This document shows positions 1 to 8,500 of a DNA stretch of 19,934 nucleotides, piece by piece. Under the pieces are notes generated by a model that worked only from the letters and a program-made list of their open reading frames with translations, was not told the DNA's origin and made no database searches. Every line of letters starts with the position of its first letter. Position 1 is the stretch's first letter. The position numbers and the translations under genes are program-made. Source of the DNA: JAGMES01 sp023128035 (GTDB lineage Bacteria; Bacillota; Halanaerobiia; DY22613); NCBI GenBank assembly GCA_030627905.1, contig DAOVRZ010000105.1, forward strand, positions 1-19,934. Reading direction: 5' to 3'.

Positions 1-795
1 ATAGAAGGTTGTGCAAATTGTAGCTTCTGTAGGACCATAGCCGTTTATGATTTGCATATTGTCATTTAATTTCATATAATCTTCTAATACATAATCCTTA
101 ATTGACTCTACCCCTACCAGCATTTTGTTAAGTTTGACTTTTTCATTGCTTAATCGTTCATAAACCTCTCTTAATATAGTTGGAGGGATATAAGCAAAGG
201 TTATCTCTTTATCTAAAATAGTTCTAACCAAATTATGAATATCTGGTATCATTTCATTGTCATAAAGCACCAGAGTAGCTCCAAAAATTAGAGGCATAAA
301 TAGTTCACATATACTTACGTCAAAGGAGATATTAGTCAAGCTCAGACAATTATCTTTTATTCCCACATTCTCACCAAAGCAACTATATATATTACACAGA
401 AAATTATTTAGAGCCTTGTGAGATATCATAACCCCTTTAGGCTTTCCAGTAGAGCCAGAAGTATAGATTATATACGCTAAACCTTGCGAATTCTTTATAG
501 ATTCTAAGTTTGAGCCGGATTTAAGATATATTTGTTCATCCTCTAATGCAATACTTTGACCCCTAAATGGAACTTCATTTATCAAATACTCATGTGTCAA
601 TAAAATATCTGTACCGCTATCTTTTAGCATATATCCGACGCGTTCCTCAGGGTAATCAGGATTTATAGGTAGATAAGCACCACCTGCTTTAAGTATTCCT
701 AATATCCCGATCATCATCTCAAAAGAACGGTTTACTGATATTCCAACTATGCTATCTGCGTTTACTCCATTCTCTCTTAAGGTTCTAGCTAATCG
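1..795 (-). repeat. A6 copy of a duplicated A-domain segment
   Basis: Aligns without gaps to 14104-14898 at a constant offset of 14103. I counted 47 mismatches over the first 780 bases, about 94% identity. Similarity falls sharply beyond about 785-800, at the start of the A domain. The left end lies outside the window. Confidence 0.93.
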
Positions 796-2292
796 GTTTG
801 CTTTTTCATTAAGCTCTCTATAGGTTAATTCTTTATCTTCTCCACAAGTACGCGATACTACTGCAATATTTTCTGGTGTTTTTTTAACCTGTTCTTCAAA
901 TAACTGATGAATAGTCTTATTCTTTGAGATTTGCAAAGTTTCTATCTGGGAATTATTAAATTCATAGAGTAATTGGTCTCTCTCTTGATTAGAAATAATA
1001 TTTATATCTCTAAGTTTTATATCGGGATTTTCGACAATAACATTTAAAATATTTATAAAATGCTCGGATAGTCTTTCAATAGTTTCTTGTTTAAAAAGTT
1101 TAGTACAATATTCAAATCTAAAGTGAATATCTCCTGGAATTTCAGTAACTTTCAAAGTTAGATCAAATTTAGACACCGGATTTTCAAATTCAATAGTACT
1201 TACTTTTAGACTGCTAACCTCTGCAGTAATCGAACTGTTAAAGTTTTGTAAAACAAACATTGTATCAAATAATGGGTTTCTACTCATATCACGCTGTAAA
1301 TCCAACTTATCTACCAGCATTTCAAATTGATAATCCTGATTATCATAAGCTTGTAAAGCATTATCTTTGACATCAGCTAAAAATTCTCTAACCGATAGAT
1401 TACCTTTTGGTCTATTTCTCATCGCTAGGGTGTTTATAAACATCCCAATTATTTGTTCAAGATCAACATTCAGACGCCCAGAGATTGGAGAACCCACAAT
1501 TATATCTTCTTGTCCTGAATATTTTGAAAGAAGAAGATTATATGCTGCAAGTAGACTCATATAAAGAGTTGTTTGAGTCTCTTTACTCAATTTATTTACT
1601 TTTTCAGTCAATTCTTTTCCAATGTTAAAATCAAATTGATTTCCCTCAAAATTTAATTCTGCTGCTCTAGGATAATCTGTTGGCAGATTAAGGACTGGAA
1701 TCTCATCCTGATCTATACCGAAGTGATTGAGCCAGTATTCTTCCATATCATTAATTTTATCAGAATTAAATAAATTGTTTTGCCAAATAGTAAAGTCTTT
1801 ATACTGAATCCTTAAGTCAGGCAATTCTTTACCCTGATATAAAGCTATAAAATCATTTATCAAAATAAATAGTGATGTACCGTCTGAAATAATATGATGC
1901 ATATCATAGAGTAAGACATATTTATCTTTAGTTCCTCTAAACTTAGCTAATCCTACCCTTAATAAGGGCGCCTTACTCAACTCAAAGGGTTTCACAAACT
2001 CATTAACTAAATGCTGAACTTCTTTCTTGAAATCAGCCTGAGATTCAATTTCATAACTCTGAATATAGAAGTCAACATCCTGATGGATGAGCTGTACTAC
2101 TTCACCTTCTCTTAACTCAAAAGAGGTTCGTAATGAATCATGTCTTTTGATAAGTCTTAAAAAAGCAACATGAAGTTTTTCTTTGTCAATCTCACCCTCA
2201 ATTAACATTGCCTGAGGCATATTATAATTTGTACTGGTTATATCTAATTGATTAAGAAGATATAATCTCCTCTGAGCTGAAGAGACTGGATA
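1..2292 (-). other. Module 6: C6-A6 (A6 cut by window edge)
   Basis: C6 (residues about 626-1078) starts with YPVSSAQRRLYLLNQL and has HHIISDG at 757-763, LCL-like. A6 begins about 1085, with SGSTGKPKG at 1237-1245, and is cut just after NGYGPTEATICTTFY, so the A8 and A10 motifs and the carrier domain lie outside. The code from FDVSIC, FAYIPP, MLVGVE, NGYGPTE and IC is D-V-C-Y-L-G-G-I-C, identical to A2. The same amino acid is therefore expected at both positions. Confidence 0.9.
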
Positions 2293-4167
2293 ACACCCAC
2301 CATCGAAATCTTTCTCATGAGTGACTGGGATGAAAGCATAACTACTTTTTTCAGCTCGTTGAATATATTTTCCAAGAGCTTTTATCGTCGGCTCTTTAAA
2401 CATTTCACGGAGAGCTATATTTACTTCAAATTCTTGATAGATTTTAGAGACCACAGAAGTAGCTTTTAAAGAATGTCCTCCAAGATCAAAAAAATTATCA
2501 TAGATTCCAATCTTCACTCTACCTAAAACTTCAGACCATATCTTAACAAGTTTTTCTTCTATCTCATTATCAGGTGCTACATATTCTACTCCAGTATCAA
2601 TATTTTTATCTGGCTCAGGTAATGCATTTCTATCGATTTTACCATTAGGATTTAATGGCATCTTATCTAAACGCACAAGATATGTAGGGATCATATAATC
2701 AGGTAAATCTTTTTCTAAAAACTGTCTCATTTCTGAGATAGAAATTTCTTGATCAGAAATGATATAACCACAAAGATATGTTTCACCATTTTCATCTTCG
2801 CGATCTATTATAATCGTGTCTCGGATAGCATCATGGGCCAACACCTTAAATTCAATATCCCCAGGTTCTACTCTCATACCTCTAATTTTCACCTGATGAT
2901 CAATTCTTCCGATAATCTCTAAATTTCCATCAGACAGCATTCTACCTAAATCCCCTGTTTTATAAATAATATCTCTAGGATTATTGGTAAATGGATTTAT
3001 TAAGAAAACTTCTTTAGTAGCATCTGGGCTTTTATAATAACCAGAAGTAATAAACGGTGTCCTTATATATACTTCACCAACAATACCAGGATCACAAATT
3101 AGCATATTGTTATTTAAAACTAAAACTTGTGTACGATCAATTGGATGTCCTACAGAAATGTTAGCTTTAAATCTATCCTCTTCTTTAATTTTGTAAAATA
3201 ACTTAATTAAGGTAGTCTCAGTAGTACCATAAAGATTCACTAATTGAATTCTGCTACGCGCGCGCGCGCTAAATAGTTCAATAAATTTCTTAACATCGTT
3301 TCCTCGCAATTTTTCACCAGCCATGAGAATATATTTTAAACTTTGAAATAACTCTGGGTCATTTAATTCACTTACTAAACTTTTAAACAAAGCTGGTGTC
3401 ATATGAATCAAAGTAATTTGATTTAAATCAATCCACTCGATTAACCTTTGCGGATTTAAGATTATATCTTCATTCTCAGGTATACAGATTGTTGCTCCGA
3501 TAGATAAAGTTGTAAAAATATCTCTTAAAATAGCATCAAAAGAAGGTGAAGTTAGCTGACTGATATTAAATTCTTGATTTATTCCAAATTCTTTGATCTC
3601 CCAGGCAATAAAATGTTCTAAGCTTTTATGGCGACCCAATATTCCTTTTGGGGTACCGGTTGAGCCGGAAGTAAAGTAGATATAGCAATTTTTAGCTTCT
3701 ACCTCTTCATACTCTTGAGATTGATCTTCAGATAATCTGTAAATATTTAAGTTGTTATATTCATCCTCCACTACTTTCTCCGAATCCCAAAGTAAAACAT
3801 TGATTTTTCGATCCCAATCTTTTATAATTCGATCTACCTTAGCCAAATTTTTGGAATGAAGCACAATCCAATTGGATTGTACTTCATTCATCATTATGTT
3901 TAATCTATTCTCCGGGTGTTTTAAATCTAGTGGAACAAAGATTCCACCAATTTTAAGAATACCCAACATTGAAAAGATTAGCTCAGGACTTCTGTCTAAT
4001 AAAAGTATAACGTTTTTGTTCTCAGTTAGCTGGCTTTGAAAGAAACTAGCTATTTGATTTGAATAGTTCTCTAATTCATAATAAGGCACTTCTCTATTTC
4101 CATGTTTGATAGCAATCTTATCTGGCATTTTTTGCGCAATCTTTGAAATTCTATTTTGTAAAGCCAT
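1..4167 (-). CDS. Nonribosomal peptide synthetase starting with A-T (3' end outside window)
   Basis: I translated this frame fully: 1389 codons from ATG at 4167 to the left edge without a stop, so the gene continues beyond the window. The start is supported by AGGAGG seven bases upstream and by alignment of residue 8 onward with the N-terminus of an A domain. Domain order is A (about 8-520, TSGSTGTPKG 166-175, A10 lysine 510), T (DLGGHS, serine 566), C (HHIISDG 757-763), A (partial from about 1085, TSGSTGKPKG 1236-1245). There is no C domain before the first A. The protein therefore either completes the module begun by the terminal C of the upstream protein, or starts a separate peptide. The tight spacing and the split exactly in the C-A linker favour the first reading. 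The first 25 residues are basic (R6, K9, K13, K17, K21, R25, with one acidic residue). Confidence 0.95.
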   Translation of the reverse strand, partial: MALQNRISKIAQKMPDKIAIKHGNREVPYYELENYSNQIASFFQSQLTENKNVILLLDRSPELIFSMLGILKIGGIFVPLDLKHPENRLNIMMNEVQSNWIVLHSKNLAKVDRIIKDWDRKINVLLWDSEKVVEDEYNNLNIYRLSEDQSQEYEEVEAKNCYIYFTSGSTGTPKGILGRHKSLEHFIAWEIKEFGINQEFNISQLTSPSFDAILRDIFTTLSIGATICIPENEDIILNPQRLIEWIDLNQITLIHMTPALFKSLVSELNDPELFQSLKYILMAGEKLRGNDVKKFIELFSARARSRIQLVNLYGTTETTLIKLFYKIKEEDRFKANISVGHPIDRTQVLVLNNNMLICDPGIVGEVYIRTPFITSGYYKSPDATKEVFLINPFTNNPRDIIYKTGDLGRMLSDGNLEIIGRIDHQVKIRGMRVEPGDIEFKVLAHDAIRDTIIIDREDENGETYLCGYIISDQEISISEMRQFLEKDLPDYMIPTYLVRLDKMPLNPNGKIDRNALPEPDKNIDTGVEYVAPDNEIEEKLVKIWSEVLGRVKIGIYDNFFDLGGHSLKATSVVSKIYQEFEVNIALREMFKEPTIKALGKYIQRAEKSSYAFIPVTHEKDFDGGCYPVSSAQRRLYLLNQLDITSTNYNMPQAMLIEGEIDKEKLHVAFLRLIKRHDSLRTSFELREGEVVQLIHQDVDFYIQSYEIESQADFKKEVQHLVNEFVKPFELSKAPLLRVGLAKFRGTKDKYVLLYDMHHIISDGTSLFILINDFIALYQGKELPDLRIQYKDFTIWQNNLFNSDKINDMEEYWLNHFGIDQDEIPVLNLPTDYPRAAELNFEGNQFDFNIGKELTEKVNKLSKETQTTLYMSLLAAYNLLLSKYSGQEDIIVGSPISGRLNVDLEQIIGMFINTLAMRNRPKGNLSVREFLADVKDNALQAYDNQDYQFEMLVDKLDLQRDMSRNPLFDTMFVLQNFNSSITAEVSSLKVSTIEFENPVSKFDLTLKVTEIPGDIHFRFEYCTKLFKQETIERLSEHFINILNVIVENPDIKLRDINIISNQERDQLLYEFNNSQIETLQISKNKTIHQLFEEQVKKTPENIAVVSRTCGEDKELTYRELNEKANRLARTLRENGVNADSIVGISVNRSFEMMIGILGILKAGGAYLPINPDYPEERVGYMLKDSGTDILLTHEYLINEVPFRGQSIALEDEQIYLKSGSNLESIKNSQGLAYIIYTSGSTGKPKGVMISHKALNNFLCNIYSCFGENVGIKDNCLSLTNISFDVSICELFMPLIFGATLVLYDNEMIPDIHNLVRTILDKEITFAYIPPTILREVYERLSNEKVKLNKMLVGVESIKDYVLEDYMKLNDNMQIINGYGPTEATICTTFY
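2344..4146 (-). other. A5-T6 didomain at the N-terminus of the second synthetase
   Basis: A5 (residues about 8-520) differs from every other A domain here. After the TSGSTGTPKG loop it has GILGRHKSLEHF instead of GVMIEHRNI, FDAILRDIF in the A4-motif region, GTTE instead of GPTE, and RGMRVEPGDIE at A8. The code reads D-A-R-H-L-A-L-L-I, with Arg at position 239, which I cannot assign to a substrate. A CG-rich tract encodes SARARSR (300-306) just before the NLYGTTE motif. The A10 lysine is at 510, and T6 has serine 566 in DLGGHS. Motifs needed for adenylation are present, so it looks functional. Confidence 0.87.
3255..3269. repeat. CG dinucleotide tract in A5
   Basis: TACGCGCGCGCGCGC: 15 alternating bases with 13 consecutive C/G. 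It encodes ARAR within SARARSR of A5, in an otherwise AT-rich gene. Confidence 0.9.
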
Positions 4168-4174
4168 CTTATAA

Positions 4175-4180
4175 CCTCCT
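4175..4180 (-). promoter_or_regulatory. Ribosome binding site of the second NRPS gene
   Basis: AGGAGG on the minus strand, seven bases before the ATG at 4167 and inside the 15-base gap after the upstream stop codon (TAG, 4183-4185). It is a perfect Shine-Dalgarno match and fixes the start. The gap has no room for a promoter or terminator, so co-transcription, probably with coupled translation, is expected. Confidence 0.92.
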
Positions 4181-4182
4181 TA

Positions 4183-5535
4183 CTAAAAGTCGAATTCATC
4201 AAAATTGTCATCACTGAAAAGGTCATCGAAATCTTCCATCAGTGAATTTGAGTCAGTTAATACTATTTGAGTAATTACACTCTCTTCATTCTCCAAAACA
4301 ATGTTAATAATCTTTTCAATTTCTACTGGAATCGCTTCGATAATATAATCCTCATATTTATCGCGTTTATATACTAAGCTTAAATGTATATCCTCCTGTC
4401 TCTCTGAAACATATAATGTAAGATCATATTTTGCTTCTACTTTTTCAACTGAATATGGTCGGATAGTGAACTCTGTTAAAGTTTGACCATCGTCACCAAA
4501 GTATGGTAGATAGTTAAAGAGAATTGAGAATAATGAAGCACCTTGATAGTTATTTACCTCTCTATTTTTCAAGTCCAACATGTCAAATGGATAATCCTGA
4601 TTTTCAAAAGCTCCCGTTGTTACTTCTTTAATCTGATATAAATATTCATTAAAACTCATCTCATCTCTAATCTCAGAACGAATGATTAGTAAGTTCAAGA
4701 AAAGCCCAATCAAATCTTGCAATTCAGATTTATTCCTACCTGCAATAGGAATACCGATTGAAAGATCTTTCTGATCTATCTTTCTAAAAATTGCAATTTT
4801 AAATACAGCCAACATAAACATAAATTTAGTCACATTATGTTTAGCACAAAACTCATCTATCTTCTCTACCAATTCAGCTCCTATGTCAAATTGTTTTTGT
4901 GCACCAACATTACTCTTTATTGAACCTGCAGTTTTTGCTGGAAGCTCAGTATACTGTAAATCCTTTAAATTATTTAACCAATAGTCTTCTTGCTTCGCCA
5001 TTACATTTTCTTCAAATAGACGGGATTGCCATACTGCAAAGTCCTTATATTGAAGTTTCAGTTTAGATAATTCGATTCCTTGATAAAGTTTAACAAATTC
5101 AGCAATTAATATATTCATGGCACTTCCATCAGCAATAATATGATGCAGGTCTAGCATCAGGAGATATTCCTCGTTAAATTGAACCACTTCTACTCTTAGC
5201 AATGGTGCTATTTCAAGATCAAATGGTCTCATAAAACTATTTATCCTAGTAGTTGCTTTTATTTCATCCATTGCACAATCAGTTAGATCGCTATACTTTA
5301 TCTCAAAATTCACATCTTCGTGTATAATTTGAACAGGTTCACCATTCATAGTTTTAAATGAGGTTCGTAAAGATTCATGTCGGTTAATCAAATTTTTAAA
5401 TGCTACTTCCAATCTATCTAGTTCTAAATTACCTTCAATGATATACATAGCAGGCATATTATAACTAAGATCATCGACATTTAATTGATTAACCATATAT
5501 AACCGTTTTTGTGCTAATGAAATAGGATAATATTC
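4183..5535 (-). other. Terminal condensation domain C5 with acidic C-terminal tail
   Basis: Residues about 4800-5230 form a C domain with SLAQKRLYMVNQL (4805-4817) and an intact HHIIADG (4930-4936). It is more diverged than its siblings: IGIPIAGRNKSELQDLIGLFLN replaces the usual GSPIAGR...FVNTLAMR. Its C-A linker begins normally (TQIVLTDSNSLMEDFDD aligns with SEIDILTEKERDQILYDFN) and then ends in LFSDDNFDEFDF and a stop. The last 18 residues contain nine Asp/Glu. The domain most likely works with the A5-T6 unit of the next protein. A terminal release or cyclisation role is the alternative. Confidence 0.87.
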
Positions 5536-8500
5536 CCTTATCTCTTCGATTGGTTCAATTACTAAATAAGTACTCTCATCTGCCTTTATAATAAAGTTTG
5601 ACAGTTCTTTGATTGTTGGGGATATAAATACCTGCCGAAGAGGAATTTCTACATTTAATTTTTTGTGTATTTTTGATATAAGAACCGTAGCCTTTAAAGA
5701 ATGTCCTCCTAATTCAAAGAAGTTATCATTAATTCCTACCTTCTCTATTCCTAATACATCTTTCCATATTTCCACTAAATTTTTCTCAATTTTATTTTGT
5801 GGAGCTTCGTATTCAGTTCCTACTATGACGTTTCCTTCAGGTTCAGGAAGTGCTTCTCGGTTAATCTTACCATTTGCTGTTAAAGGCATTTTATCTAGTT
5901 GTACAAAATATGATGGAATCATGTATTCTGGTAAATTTTTTAATAAGAATTCTCTCAACTCCTTCGGAGTGAAGTCCCCTACTGTAACTTCCTGATCTGA
6001 TACTACATAAGCACATAAATATTTATTGCCTTTCTCATCTTTTCGGTCTATTACTATAGTTTCTTTTATATCTTCATAGTTCAATAAGCTATTTTCTATT
6101 TCACCAAGCTCAATTCTAAAGCCTCTGATCTTTACTTGATGGTCAATTCTTCCCAAAAATTCTATGTTTCCATCTGGAAGCCATCTTACTAAATCTCCTG
6201 TTCTATATAGTCTCTCTCCTAAGATAATCCCAAAAGGATTATCAACAAATGGATTTTGGATAAACTTTTCTGCAGTAAGCTCTGGATTATTTAAATAGCC
6301 TTGAGCCAATCCATCTCCACCTAAACATAGCTCTCCACAAACTCCAATTGCAGATAACTTATTATTTTTATCAACAACATACCCTGTAGTGTTATTAATT
6401 AATTTACCTATAGGAATATTTCCTGAACACTCCTCGTTCATAAAGAAAACAGTTGAGAATGTTGTATTTTCTGTTGGACCATATATATTAGCAATCTTTA
6501 AATCTTTACATTCTCTTCTAACCTGATTGAAATGTTTAAATGATGCTGCTTCTCCACCTGTTAATAAAAACTTAAGTGTCTCAAACATATCAGGTTTTTC
6601 TTCTGACATTACGTTAAATAAAGCTGTTGTGAGAAACAAACTACTAATCTGATTGTTAACCAGATACTTAGCCATTTCTTCTGGTCTTAATATGAGATCT
6701 TTTGAACCCAAATGAAGTTCTAAACCATTTAATAAAGCTCCCCAAATCTCAAAAGTAGACGCGTCAAAAGCCAAAGTACCTGTTTGTAATATTTTATCTC
6801 CTGGCTCAAATTCGATGTAATTAGGATTTTTAACAAGTCTGACTATATTTTTATGCTCTACCATTACTCCTTTTGGTTTTCCTGTAGAACCTGATGTATA
6901 AATTACATAAGCTAAACTTCTTGGGGTATTTATATTTTGTAAATTTTCTTTGTTAATTTGATATAATGTCTCATCTAAAATGTCTATTACATTACAGTTA
7001 TGCTCAATATTTTGTTCTAATTCCCCTTGTTTAAGTAATATGTCTACAGAACAGTCTTCTAACATAAATTTGATTCTATCCTGTGGATACTCTGGATCTA
7101 TAGGAAGATATGCTCCACCTGCTTTAAGTATTGCCATAACCCCGACGATCATCTCTAATGATTTTTCAGCGATTATTCCCACTAATATATTCTCTTTTAC
7201 TCCATTTTCTCTTAAAATGTTTGCTAGACTGTTGGCTTTTTCATTTAACTCTCTATAAGTTAGTTGTTTTTCTTCTTCGCAAGTACGCGATACTACTGCT
7301 AAGTTTTCTGAGGTTTTTTCAACCTGTTCTTCAAATAATTTATGTATTGTTTTATCTCTCGGGTAATCTGCATAAGTATTATTAAAATCGCATAGAATTT
7401 GATCTTTTTCTTCATGGCTAAGTATTTCTATATCTTCCACACATATGTCTGGATTTTCTACAACTGCCTTGATAGCATTTTTAAAATGTTCTTCCATTCT
7501 CTTAATAAAAATAGCATCATAAGCAAAAGTATTATAGCTAAATTTTGTTACCAATCCATCTCCATCAGGTGAAAGTATTATATTAAAATCATAGTTTGTC
7601 TGCTCAGAGGATTCCAGACTTTTCATTTCAAAACCAATATTCTCAATTCCTAAATTTTTCATTTCCTTATCTACAGGATAATTTTCAAATACGACTATAT
7701 TGTTTACAAGATTTTGCTTTAATGCTGTGTTGGACTGTATTTCCGCTAGAGAACTGTACTCATATTTTCTTGATAACACTACACCCTCTTGAAGATGTTT
7801 CACAACTTCGGCAAAGCTTTCTCCTTTTTTATATCTTACACGCACTGGAATAGTATTTATAAATAAGCCAACTATCTGTTCTATCCCTTGAATCTCTGGC
7901 GGTCTGCCCGAAACTACCGCACCAAATACCACATCATCTGTATTGTTATATTTTTGCAAGAGTATACCCCATAGCGCCTGAATTAATGTATTAAGGGTAA
8001 TATCACAATTTTTTGCGATATTCTTCATACTCCTTGCTAAACCTCCATCAAATTTAAATACATGTTCATTTTTTGCATATTCTCTATTTCGTAAATTTAT
8101 ATTATATCCTAAAGGTAAAGCCTGCTGCTCATAATTTTCAAGATAGTTTTGCCAATATTCGAAAGCTTCTTCTTGATCCTGATTTTGTAGCCAATCTATA
8201 TAACTACTAAACGGATATGCTTTACTTAAATTGGCAGTTTTCCCTACTTTCAATGCTTGATAAATCATCAACAAATCTTTGAAAATAATTCCAAGACACC
8301 AACCATCCATTATTATATGATGAAAACTCCAGATCATCTTGTAATTTTCCTGATCGATTTTAAGTATAGCTATTCTCATGAGGTTATCTTTAGCTAAATC
8401 AAATCCTCTTTCTAAATCTATTTCTTTAAATTTAGTTATATAGGAAAGCTTTTCATTTTCCTCAAACATGGATAAATCTTCAAAATATATTTTTTGGTTT

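Noticed and set aside
1..4167. Possible pseudogene or frameshift in the second synthetase
   Set aside because: Codon-by-codon translation is open throughout and all catalytic motifs are intact. The gene simply lacks a stop within the window.
4168..4182. Promoter or terminator between the two genes
   Set aside because: Only 15 bases separate them and these are filled by the ribosome binding site. There is no inverted repeat.
5609..5995. Plus-strand open frame of 128 codons, and about a dozen shorter plus-strand frames
   Set aside because: They lie antisense to conserved NRPS motifs, have no ribosome binding sites or family resemblance, and recur where domains repeat. They are shadows of the minus-strand genes.
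6757..6762. Other CGCG sites (near 637, 2769, 4359, 6758, 8954, 13859) as members of the CG-tract family
   Set aside because: They are isolated tetramers without a length difference against paralogous domains, as expected by chance or as single codon changes.
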